Part shown: one piece after another, positions 1 to 10,332 of the stretch | How positions within the stretch are numbered: position 1 is the first letter of the stretch | Layout: the number at the start of each line of letters is the position of its first letter | NCBI GenBank assembly: GCA_033980235.1 | Contig: CM067077.1 | Span: 4,143,972-4,207,971 of the forward strand | Source of the DNA: Diadema setosum | Lineage: Eukaryota > Echinodermata > Echinoidea > Diadematoida > Diadematidae | DNA length: 64,000 nucleotides | Direction: 5' to 3' | Program-made: the position numbers and the translations under genes | Notes under the pieces: generated by a model | The model's database searches: none | Seen by the model: only the letters and a program-made list of their open reading frames with translations | Told to the model about the DNA's origin: nothing

Positions 1-1093
1 AATTTTAACATGAACATTAACTAGTCCATGAGATGAAAATGGACAAAAGATTGTCAATATCTCCCAACATTTTATTATTCTTGACTTTCGCCTGAAGCAA
101 GACTAACTGCCGATATGTAGAGAAAGCTATCGCAGCCTATAAATCATGGGAGGTAGAGCGGTAATAGGGTAGGTTTGATGACAATTTCTGTCTTGGAAAT
201 ATCAGATTAGATCTCGTGGCTAGCTCGGACCCTCTGGCAGGTCAAAAATTACTTCTTTAGGGTATTTTCATAATTTTGAGGGGATGCCTTTTTCACAAAT
301 GATAAATGAAATCATAACTTTGGTAAACAGAGTCATGAACTCAGCATTTGTTGGATCCACTTTCACAAAAACTTCCTTCATGCTCTGACATATCAAATAT
401 CCTCTATGATTGCTTCAGGCTTATACATGCACTGAACTGCCGGACTGTTATGAATCAACTTTTTTTTTTTCTTGCTTTACTGGCACTTGACAAGTATTAG
501 AAATATCATGAAGTGTAACAAATTTTTGCATCATCTATGGCTAACAAGAAACATCTATAGATAATGATGGAAATTAGAAATATCATTACAATCAATACAG
601 ACACCATTATTACCATTATTATGACAATAATCACTATTTATCTGCTCAGTGTTGATCAGATCTTGTATATCTGTTCAGAAGCAAGAAATTGTGGTAATGC
701 CACTTCATTTTGACTTCAGTCTTTTGTTGCAATTCTACAGTATATTCTTGATTAAAAACAGATACAGGCATTCTTCATACAGTGTACAAGTTAAGTACTA
801 TGAGGCACCGAGTGTACACTGTACATGTAACTCTGTGTGTTTAGCTCACATATTGAAAATGTTCAAAAAATGATAAAATTAGATAAGGTTTAGTGACACT
901 GCTTTGGAAGTGTGTGTCTTTTGGAAAATAAAAATTAACGTTCCAAATATCTTGTTCGACAGATTCTTTCACAGATATATCAGTAATTCACAAAATTTAA
1001 TCCAAGCTGAAGTAGAACACTAGAACAAGGAAAATTCACGTAGGCAACAACCCACAAAATTTGGCAACTAATGATATGTACATCACCTCAGTC

Positions 1094-1131
1094 GGGGGGG
1101 GGGGGGGGGGGGGGAGGGAGGGGGACCATCA
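1094..1131. repeat. Poly-G run
   Basis: About 21 consecutive G residues are followed by further G with two A interruptions. Such runs recur through the window and are a hallmark of this genome's simple sequence. Confidence 0.95.
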
Positions 1132-1822
1132 AACCAATACACATCGCATAATCACCTACATTGTATCATATGTGTCTTTCTGAAATCACATGTTTTTCAA
1201 TATTACCTTCTGACAAGCCCATGAATCAAAGGAGTATTATATGCACACACAAAAAAAGAAGCAAATGAAGTTTTCCAAAGTTCAAGTTTAATTATAATTG
1301 ATAATCTGGAACAAACGCTAATAGGCAAATCTTTCAAATAAATGCACTTCATGTGGGCCAACAACAGATAAGTCTGACAAGTCTACAATAATAGCTTTAC
1401 TATTTCTTGAAAGGTCTTCAAACTTTCTACACTTGTATGGATTTTGAAGCATTTCCCTTTCAGAATTCTATCTAAAAGGATGACCTCTACACATCTGACA
1501 GAGTATGATAGTCTATTGTTGAAAATAGAAATCATACACGTATTTCTCGCTCATGCCATGCTGTCCAGCAACAAGATTAAAGTTTTTTTTTTTGTTTACT
1601 TGGGACCAGTGGATCTCGTTTAGTGGGGGAGGATGCAATGCACCCCCCCCCCCATTCCCTAAAGTCATTTCTTCCAAAACTCCTAACCTCTCAATGGAAT
1701 TACCTTGCGGCAAAGAGAGTTGACCACAATTTGGCTGCAAAAAACGCGTGTGAGTCTGTCGCACGCCATCATTAAGTGGTGCGTGCCAACGAGACAAACA
1801 TAAATACGACTGAGAGGACACA

Positions 1823-1850
1823 AGAGAGAGAGAGAGAGAGAGAGAAAGGG
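1823..1850. repeat. (GA)n microsatellite
   Basis: About eleven AG dinucleotides run into AAAGGGAGAG, all purine on the plus strand. Confidence 0.95.
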
Positions 1851-2390
1851 AGAGATGAGAACAAGATGGAGAGTACAACTGAAGTCACTCTACAACTGAC
1901 TTCAAGAAGTTGAAAAAAAAAAAGTTTCCTAAGAATTTCTTCAGTCTGGCATATTGAAGTTTTTTTTTTTTTTGCCAAATTGGCAAGGGAATTGGCCTCA
2001 AGTTTGGGAAGAAAGCAATGAGTTTTGGAAAGATGTGGCTCCAAGTTTCTGAGGAAAATAAGTTGAGGGTGTCATAGAGTCAATTTCCTTCATTTGTGTG
2101 GGTTGACAGTCCCATCCTCCCCCCCCCCCAAAAAAAAAGAGAAATCTGCCATGCTTGCCTTATACCAACCTGACAACTGACTTTGCTATACCTCAATCAA
2201 CAAATTATTACATTTTATCAAAACATAGATTTCACAGTATCATCCCAAATGAACATACCGAAATATATAATATGTAAACAATTTACTGGCAAAAAAGATT
2301 AAGTTCATTAATAAAACAAGATCATGTTTGAAAGTTCTATGTGGCCAAAATAAGTATAGAGCCTGTTGAGATTGTGAATGTGTCCAAGTT

Positions 2391-2483
2391 TTAACTCGTT
2401 GAGGACGGACTGATTTTGATACAACATGCATTTCCAGTAGACACTTTCCTGACTATACTCAGGACTCGTCCTCAACGGGTTAA
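2391..2483. repeat. GTTGAGGACG short inverted repeat, copy 1
   Basis: It starts TTAACTCGTTGAGGACG and ends CGTCCTCAACGGGTTAA, so the ends are inverted copies of each other across about 93 bp. The interior has an ATACAACATGCATTTCC core and a second small palindrome (GACTATACTCAGGACTCG). Four further copies of similar size lie in the window. It could be a miniature DNA transposon with TTAA or TAA ends. Confidence 0.75.
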
Positions 2484-5384
2484 GTTCACTGCAAATGTTT
2501 TAGAAAAGGAACATGTGCCTAGGAAATACAAATAAAAGGCTGGTTGGGTCAACTAATAGTCCAGCGCAAATAAAATATTTTCTATTCCAGTGCAGCTTCA
2601 GCACAACAACCAATCAGCCAATCTCTCTATTGAAAGAATTTTCAGTTTTCTCTGTTTGTTTGTTTTAATTTCTTTCCACGTTTAGTGAAGACAGATAAAC
2701 CAACAGCAACAATGATAGCAAATGAGTTCGGGGCATTTTCGAAGTCCGGTTTCATCGGCTCTCGTCTGTCAGTTGTGGGGGCAGAGAATCCGCGCTGACA
2801 CCGTCTCGCATTCTTTTCTGTAAGTGAACACCCGTCATTTGGGGTAGCACTATTTCATTAGGCTAATCCCCACACAAGCAAAAGCACTCGAATCCCCTGA
2901 TGTGCCATATTGTGTGTAAGCCAATACGTAAAACAATTTTCAGAAAGCATGTGCTGAAATAGTTACAAGGAGAACAGGAAGAAATGTTACAGAGTAACAA
3001 ATATTACTTTGAAATGTATTCAAGAGGGAGCCCTATACTTACAATGCAAGTAAATAAAAAGGCGTAAGTCATGAGTTTGCCATATACTTTAAAGGTCAAA
3101 TCTTGATGCAAATAACTTTTCTCCTTGTGCAATGCTACTGTCAACTTAGTTAAGTTACATTTGGCAGACAAGAAAATGTTAGGACAAAATTTAATAAGTA
3201 CAAAAATGTCAATATTTTATCCCTTCTTTGAGATTCGCCAAGCATGACATCAATGAAAATTCCAACAATGTGGGGACTGTTTCATATCCAGAAATTATAA
3301 TGTTCTACTAATTTCTGACCTATATTTGATGCTATTCTCATAAGCAAGAATGCGGCAATAACAGTTTTTCTTGGAGAGTAAAGAAATCAAGTCAATCAGA
3401 AAATGGAAATAAACAAAGTTGAAAAGAGTTGCATGTTTTCATCACCATCACAACTATTATGGACCAATCTATATCACAAGTGCCACTTCCATTGCAAAGT
3501 TCTGTAAATGAAATCCTTACTCAGAATTCCCTTTGATCCAATAGCAGATCCAAGTGGCGTTTGTCTCCTCTATAAAATTATTACCTTGCCCAGCACAACT
3601 TGTCTAGGAGATACAGTGTACCTGCAGTTTCTCTTTTGATTACAACTGCATCGCATCTTCTATGAGATGATTTGTGATAGATTTTCGTTTTCGTAGCGTC
3701 CCTATGAACAAATTTCACTGATTGATCAATACAGATGAACATAAGCAAACATCTGTCGGCAGTGGCCCCATTGCATTGGGAGCGGCCAGAAGAGAAAATT
3801 ATTCTTTTGTTGCACATCAGCGGGATAGGCCTACACACGAAAGGGGTTCCTGGACCACAGCGTGAGCATGGAACTGTGGAGACATCTCTGAGGAATCATT
3901 TGTAGAGAGTCTGTTGGGCAGCACTTAATTCCTAGGAGAAAGATGCTAAAAGTCAGGGTGCATTCTTTTTTTTTCTTTTGCAGCCAAGTTCAAGGTTGCA
4001 CAGAATCAGACGATGATGCTTACCCACCACAATTAAACCCACCCATCCCAGTCAGTGATGCGATCTGTTTTGGAGGGGGAAAATTTCATCGGGCACAGGG
4101 CAGATCGATAGCCGGGCACCACCACCGCGGCAACGATAGGTTTCAAATGGGACGTCATCTAGAGTTGTGGAGTCAAAGTAGTTAACCTGTCATCAGGAAT
4201 GGCCACTCCTCTTTCAGAGTCTCAGATGGCACCTGCTGCCCCAAAGACTGGATGGCGCGCGAAGATAGTGTCCCACTCAAGCCACAAAAAAAAAATATGT
4301 TATTTTATCGTACATGTATGTGATACAAGTCAAACAGTCAAGTTGAACAGTCACCTGCTTTTTTGAGCCGTTTGGTAGCTTCTCTGTGTATAGCCACTGC
4401 TTAATTATTGCGACAGTCTCTAATCAAATTGCAGTATTAAGTGAGCATGAGTTTAAAGAGGATGAACTAGGAGACATTGCAAGTGATGCTGATCAAGAGA
4501 AACCAGAAAGGAAAAAGAAAGATTCATTGAACCTTAAGGAGAGAAATCTGAAGAACACTTTAATAGGCATCATCATTAGTACCAGGTATGTACTTGGTAT
4601 GTGATGCATGTTGAATACCATGATGGACTTTTTACATTCCAAATTCCTCGGATTTATACCCATTCTCTTGTCTCTAGTAAAAATCATGGAAATGATATTT
4701 CTAAACACTGGATGATTTGGCTCAATGATCTGTCATAAATCACTAATTGTTTGTCAAATGAGATTCCTCACTAGATAGTTGGAGGAGCTTGTGACAATAG
4801 ATTAAATCCAAACACCTGAAATACAGCTGTAGCTCAGAAATGATTTTGTTCCCAACACATATCAACAATGAATGGCACAGACAACACTACATATAATGCA
4901 CAATGTGTGGCTAGAAATGTTCGATGAGTAAATATGTCTTTAACTGAGCAGTATCGGACTCTTTTCTTGCCAACACTCACGGTATACGCTGCGACAGTCG
5001 GTATTCCCTATCTTTCATCGAAACCCTAAATCACCAACTCCAGGAATTTCCTTCCACTCACACACATTACAAAATATGCTATCTTTTAATATATGTACAC
5101 CTATCTGGGATGAAATGGGAAACTCTAGCAACACTGACAACAAAGTATGTCAAAGAGGGGAGTCATGCCAGCACTTTACACCCAGGTATCATCTTTCCCT
5201 GGAAATATTCAAGCAATGAAAAATGGTGTCATTACGCCTTTAAATCAGAGTCCCGAGCAATGTCGAAATCTGGACGGTATTGCTCCTTCGCGGAAGGCTG
5301 GAGAAAGGGATGGTGCGAGGTGGAGGGAAGATCACAAAAAGAAAGAAAGAGGGCGGACGGGAGTTGGGGGTTGAGTGAAGATAG
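2484..5384. other. Host DNA with weak exon-like signals
   Basis: No protein is recognisable. A pyrimidine tract ending TTTTGCAG at about 3984 precedes an open stretch to 4185 (QVQGCTESDDDAYPPQ...), and a consensus donor ATAG|GTAAGC lies at 5384/5385 after a frame open from about 5110. GC content rises at 3830-4250 and 5240-5360. Whether these are real exons cannot be decided here. Confidence 0.3.
3985..4185 (+). other. Candidate terminal exon (unverified)
   Basis: A strong 3' splice signal (T-rich tract then TGCAG) is followed by about 66 open codons ending in TAA. The peptide contains DSDD-like acidic residues, a PPQLNPPIP segment and HHHRGN. I do not recognise it. The other frames close within a few codons to tens of codons. 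Base composition is richer in GC than its surroundings. Confidence 0.2.
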
Positions 5385-6657
5385 GTAAGCACCATAACCG
5401 AATATTTTGGAGAGTCAGATGCTTGCATAACGTTGCAAGTATCTGAACTGCCCTGAAACTGCAATCTGTCTACAAAGCTGTGATTCTATATTTTAGCAAA
5501 TTTGATGAAGCTTTCGATGTCTGTCTACGTATTGAACATATACAGTGCTTGTTTGTTTTGGTTTTTTCTTACTGGTCATATTTGGATTTCTGGCTGGGCA
5601 CACATAATATGTGAATGCTTGACTATTCAGTGTGCTGAAACGTGAATGATGAGTATTTACAATTTCACATGCATCCTTTCATTATTTGGAACAATATTGT
5701 GGTCAATCAAAGTAGAAGTTCATGGGTTGCAGCAACTTCTTGACCACAGTTTGCATCCTCACTACTTAGCTAATCTCACAGACAAAAGCTTTCTCTGGCA
5801 TGATTAAAAAAGCATGCTCACAACTAAACCCTATGGAACATGCTCAATTTTCACATTTCTCTGGATGAATGGCATAAACAAGAACAACAAAAGCCCTTCC
5901 AAAACTTAATTTGAATAAGACATCTTAGTTGAAACTTTTTCCCTGATGTCGCCAAACTTTTGTCGACTCTCGGGCAATCATCGGTCACACCAGCAGGAAT
6001 GCGGGTTGTCACTCGGGAGCTCAGAGGGCGGCAATCACACACAATATATCTAAGCTCTGCTTGGGAATGAAAATGATGGTCGTGTTTAATACAGGGGAGA
6101 GCTTTGTAACCAGCGTGGTCTCACCCCCATGACACATGGAAGGGTATCACTATCCAGACTCTATCAAATCCTAGCGGGAATGGAACGGTACAGCTTCATT
6201 TCTGTTCTGTCATCGCGGTTCCTTATCCCACTCCACGCTCTATCGCTTTGCGAGAAAACTCAGAATATCCGTGCCTCCCTCTGGAATCAAGCACGCATTC
6301 TGCTTTGAGATCTATTGCCTTGATCTGCTTCATGCAGCCGCTGAATGTTTTTAGATCATTAAGACTGTTTCTGGAAATCCACGCCTCATCACCCGAGACC
6401 TGTTGACCGTATCGATACCACTGACACCTTCCTCCCAATGACTGTAGACACTCTTCCACATACTCCATTGCAGAAGAAAAAAAAATGGTGCTTACAGTAC
6501 TGTAGTTCCTCATTACTGTTTTCATGTATGTATTTCTTTCCTAAAGAGGGCAATTTATGCAATAATAGCAAGAACATCACTTGTCATGTGTGACTAGAGG
6601 TGCATAACAGACTAATATTCAGCATTTGAGTTACTTTGTAGCATTCACAGGTATTCT
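5385..6657. other. Host DNA with a GC-richer minus-strand open stretch
   Basis: The segment 5960-6480 is GC-richer than its neighbours. On the minus strand 6471-6223 reads as an uninterrupted 81-codon stretch after a T-rich tract (MEYVEECLQSLGGRCQWYRY...), with ordinary amino-acid composition. No motif was recognised, so it may be an exon or a regulatory island. Confidence 0.25.
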
Positions 6658-6750
6658 TTAACCTGTTGAAGACTTGTCCAGAATATACTTGGGTAGGTGT
6701 CTATGGGAAATGTGCGTTGTAGCAAAATCATCTTGTCCTCAGCAGGTTAA
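6658..6750. repeat. GTTGAGGACG short inverted repeat, copy 2
   Basis: It runs from TTAACCTGTTGAAGAC to GTCCTCAGCAGGTTAA over 93 bp, with an internal GTGTCTATGGGAAATG core shared, inverted, with copies 3 and 5. Confidence 0.75.
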
Positions 6751-7741
6751 CACCGATCATCAAAGAGGAATTTTAACATAAATTATGTGATTTTGTTTAC
6801 TTATCGGTAATAAATGCATACATAAAATACTGTAAATATGTTTATAAATAAAACTTGTAAAAGAAATCATATTTTCCCTGAAAGCTGTATTTTTCATTGC
6901 ATTTCATGGCAAGCTCAGTGTCACAAGGAAACTTCAAAGACCTTACGTAAAATACAGAAAAGAAGGCTGCATACATTGCTCATGCATACAATTGTAGATA
7001 TTCTACCAAACATGTTTAATAGGGCAGACCTATGTTTAAAGACCTTTCAGGAGATATGTTGCCTCATTGGTGTATACATGTTACTCAGATCTTCCCGGCA
7101 AAAAAGAAGATAACACTGCCTATATCTGTCTTCAGAATGCAGAAACAGACGGAGTGCAAAAGTGGCAGAAAATGAAAAGAGACAAATAAAGAGGAAAATA
7201 CGAACCAGAAAAGGCGAGAGGGAATGGAATCAGACAGATACAGGTTGTAGATAGAGAAGAAAAAGAGAGAGAGAGAGCTCAAGATCAAGGTAAAAAAAGA
7301 TTGACAGAGGACACAAAAAGAGAGAAATAAGCTTCACAGGCAAGCTATTGTTCGCACTTCCAATTTTCCAAACAATTGCTCAAAACTATCAGGGGAGGTA
7401 TCCATGTCTTCTGAAAGATATTTATCTCCTTCAACTTCATTTGCTCCACCACTCTTCTTGAAATCCCAGGCTGAAATGCAGCCAAATATGTTTGCCCAAA
7501 ATAATGTTTCCTATTCTCTTGTACATTTGGCGTGGAGGGAAGCCACCGCTTCTATTTGGCCCTCAGCGCTTGGCAAACAAATTTGGGGTCAAGAACATGT
7601 GACTCATATTTCTCTTTTGCTGGTTTACTCTTTTGCCATTGTTTAGGTTGATAGGCCCATTTTCCATGGGGAAATATCATAACACTAAAACAAATTGAAA
7701 TGTTTGGGCTTCCTATTCCACTGCCTGAAAAACATTTCTGG
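6751..7741. other. Host DNA without recognisable gene
   Basis: The sequence is AT-rich with a purine-rich stretch at about 7110-7330 (many GA and AAAGAG motifs). Frames at 6838-7113 and 7404-7646 have no recognisable domain and are probably chance. Confidence 0.4.
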
Positions 7742-7885
7742 AGGGCATTTCCTGAAGCAATATGTCACATATTTTTTTTTTTTTTTTCTGATAAAGTGTC
7801 ATAATAGTAAAATCTTTGCATCTGATTGGCCGAGAGCAAATTCGCCCAACAAATTTGTTGCACAAAACACTTCATGAAATGCCCC
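7742..7885. repeat. Miniature inverted-repeat element, GGGCATTTC type
   Basis: The left end AGGGCATTTCCTGAAGCA and the right end ACTTCATGAAATGCCCC are imperfect inverted copies. Between them lie GCATCTGATTGGCCGAGAGC and CAAATTTGTTG motifs that I associate with a widespread invertebrate miniature element. A T run at about 7772-7788 splits the interior. Confidence 0.6.
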
Positions 7886-8493
7886 CTGAAGTCGGAAATG
7901 TCATAAGTTTTTACCACTTTCATGAGCAAGCACAGAACTATTCCTCCATTCAAGCGTATATCACAATGTGCCTGGTTGATACTGTTTGCTGACTATCAGG
8001 AATCACTTGGAGCGAACAAGGGGTCGGCATAATTCTACCGTTTTCTTGTGTGGGTGGGTAGGGGGACCACTTCAGCAGGTCAGAACCTTGCTCTTTGCGA
8101 TGAATGAATGAAGTGGGATCTTTGTATGTGTGCAAGTTGTGGCTAACTCACTCACAGGAACTTCATTTAATGTCCTGTCAGAGGAACAGTATTTTGCCTC
8201 TTTACTACATGTAGATGGGGCGGTACGCTTTCGCACAACATTGTTCAGTGAGACTTAGGAATCGAAACCAGTTTTCCAACATCATAATTCTTCACTGGTT
8301 GTGTGAACGACTCTCAAGAGATCGGCCGTTCCACGGTAAAAGGGTCTATCTTGAGAAACGTTACTTCAGAAAAAAACGGGTTTAAAGTTTGGAGTATTAT
8401 TTGTATGTCTGCCTCTTGTGTTTGTAAAGAGAATGGCTTGTGAGTGTTATGTATTATGAAAATATAAAAAATGAAATATGAAAAATACATCAA
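7886..8493. other. Left host flank of the retrotransposon block
   Basis: No gene is recognised. The last bases before the element are AAAAATACATCAA, and the element homology begins ACTGGGC at 8494. Confidence 0.5.
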
Positions 8494-10259
8494 ACTGGGC
8501 AGTGACCGTAAAGTTCAGAGATTATGTGTACGGACAGCGGGTAGTGGCAGTTACTGACAACAACCCACTGACTTATGTCCTGAAGACAGCTAAACTGGAT
8601 GCCCATGGTCAGCGTTGGGTTAATGACCTCTCCCAGTGTAACCTTGAGATAACCTACAGACCTGGAAAGGCAAACGACAACGCTGATGGCCTATCCAGGA
8701 TACCAGTCGAGGAAGTACATAGAATCTTTGATCGAGCAGCAGGAGAGGAATCCAGGGCAAATGTGAGCAGCCTTCAGACTTCAGCTACACCGAATGATGT
8801 CAGGACCCAGACGGAGGATGGCCAGATTCACGACAATAGCCGACCTAATCTTGCATCCGGGTCAACCCCCCTTTCATCCAATGACCTGGCCCAAGCCCAA
8901 TCGAGGGACAAGGCAATCATGAGGGTTATAGGGCTTATAGAGAAGGGACATAAGCCGACCAGACGACAGGCCAGCAAGGAAGCTAATCTTGTGCGCAAGA
9001 TCCTAAGGAGGTGGGATCGTCTTTCTTTAGTACAGGGTGTATTGTACTACAGCCTAGGCAGAGACAATGCAGGTCAGGTCCCGGTTGTCCCACGGAACTT
9101 CCGAAAGAATGTCCTTGAGGGCACTCACGACAGGATGGGCCATTTGGGGTATGAGCGTACCCTTGATCTGGCAAGGCGTCGATACTACTGGGTAGGGATG
9201 GCATCAGATGTCAAACGGCACATCCACCGGTGCAAAAGGTGCACATTAAGAAAGTCGTCTGACCCCCAAGGCAAGACTCCACTAACTAATATTCGCACAT
9301 CCCGTCCATTGGAGCTGGTCTGCATGGACTTTTTGAGTTTGGAGACTTCAGCCGGAGGAATTGAGAACATTCTAGTGGTGACTGACCACTTCACCCGTCA
9401 TGCCCAGGCTTTCCCCACGCGGGACCAGACGGCGGTAACAGTAGCTCGCACTCTGTGGAAGAAGTATATCCTTCACTATGGTATCCCGGAGAGGATACAC
9501 TCCGACCAGGGAAAATGTTTCCAAGCAGCAATTATCCAAGAATTGTGCACTCTCTTGGGTATGGAGAAGAGCAGAACAACGCCCTACCATCCCCAAGGGA
9601 ATGGCATGACGGAGAGGTTCAACAGCACACTGTTGAATATGCTTGGGACCCTTCAACCTTCACAGAAGCTGGATTGGAAAGAGCATGTAGAGACGTTAAC
9701 ACATGCGTACAACTGCACCAAACATTCATCCACCGGGTTCTCCCCATTCTACTTGATGTTTATGAGAGAACCCCGTATCCCACTTGACATCGCCCATCCA
9801 AGGGAGGAGGATGACCGAAGTGGTGATGAGGCAGACTACGTGGTACGGTTGCGCCACTCGCTAGAAGAGGCCCACAAGCAAGCTGAGGCCAATGCTGAGG
9901 AAGCACGAAAGAAACAGAAATCTCAGCATGACAAGAAGACCCGCCTGGCAAAATTTACTGTCGGTGATCGAGTGCTTGTAGCCAACAAGGGCCTCCGTGG
10001 CAGGCAGAAGATAGCTGACCGGTGGGAGACAGATCCATACACAGTGGTACGCAAGATTGAGGGTTCGCCAGTGTATGTTGTAAAGGAATGCACTTCGGGG
10101 AGGGAGCGCACCCTACATCAAGATCTACTAACGTTATGCACTTTCCCGTCAAGCGAGAGCGAAGACATCGCGGAACCGAATGATCCACATATGGATGCCG
10201 ATGACGAATCTAGCTCTGTGTGCAGCGGAGGTACCGATGTCCCTGCTCAATCCTCTTAG
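8478..10259 (+). CDS. pol: Copy A: 5'-truncated pol (partial RNase H plus complete integrase)
   Basis: This 593-residue frame opens with about six residues of flanking host sequence, then enters the element at 8494 in mid RNase H. It therefore lacks the reverse transcriptase and the first RNase H acidic residues, but keeps the VTDNN and NADG acidic motifs. The integrase is complete: a zinc-binding H-H-C-C cluster ending in CKRC, the catalytic D (CMDF), D (HSDQG) and E (MTERF) with D,D-35-E spacing, and a basic C-terminal domain. There is no stop or frameshift. The translation equals the matching part of copy C. The ATG is fortuitous, because pol proteins come from a longer polyprotein. The segment most likely encodes no functional RNase H, but its integrase frame looks young. 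Confidence 0.9.
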   Translation: MKNTSNWAVTVKFRDYVYGQRVVAVTDNNPLTYVLKTAKLDAHGQRWVNDLSQCNLEITYRPGKANDNADGLSRIPVEEVHRIFDRAAGEESRANVSSLQTSATPNDVRTQTEDGQIHDNSRPNLASGSTPLSSNDLAQAQSRDKAIMRVIGLIEKGHKPTRRQASKEANLVRKILRRWDRLSLVQGVLYYSLGRDNAGQVPVVPRNFRKNVLEGTHDRMGHLGYERTLDLARRRYYWVGMASDVKRHIHRCKRCTLRKSSDPQGKTPLTNIRTSRPLELVCMDFLSLETSAGGIENILVVTDHFTRHAQAFPTRDQTAVTVARTLWKKYILHYGIPERIHSDQGKCFQAAIIQELCTLLGMEKSRTTPYHPQGNGMTERFNSTLLNMLGTLQPSQKLDWKEHVETLTHAYNCTKHSSTGFSPFYLMFMREPRIPLDIAHPREEDDRSGDEADYVVRLRHSLEEAHKQAEANAEEARKKQKSQHDKKTRLAKFTVGDRVLVANKGLRGRQKIADRWETDPYTVVRKIEGSPVYVVKECTSGRERTLHQDLLTLCTFPSSESEDIAEPNDPHMDADDESSSVCSGGTDVPAQSS

Positions 10260-10323
10260 TTCCAGGTTAGCACTAATCCCTTGACGGTATACCAATCCCA
10301 TTGCCGAGGGCGGCAACAGGTTT

Positions 10324-10332
10324 AGCGGGGGG
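10324..10332 (+). promoter_or_regulatory. Polypurine tract of copy A (plus-strand primer)
   Basis: AGCGGGGGG lies directly before the TG of the LTR and 64 bp after the pol stop. This is where reverse transcription of an LTR element starts its plus strand. Identical tracts lie at 20042-20050 and, inverted, at 15253-15261. Confidence 0.65.

Larger units (their letters stand above)
1..2390. other. Host DNA without recognisable gene
   Basis: The stretch is AT-rich and non-coding in appearance. It holds a G run at 1094-1114, a C run near 1640, a GA microsatellite at 1823-1845 and a C/A run near 2120. A possible 31-bp minus-strand micro-exon at 1704-1734 has an acceptor-like TTTTTTGCAG but only a weak GTAATT donor. 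Confidence 0.5.

Noticed and set aside
9455..9787. 110-residue frame inside integrase (also at 15798 and 19173) and the 62-95-residue frames overlapping pol
   Set aside because: Shadows of the integrase and reverse transcriptase frames. The catalytic residues lie in the main frame.
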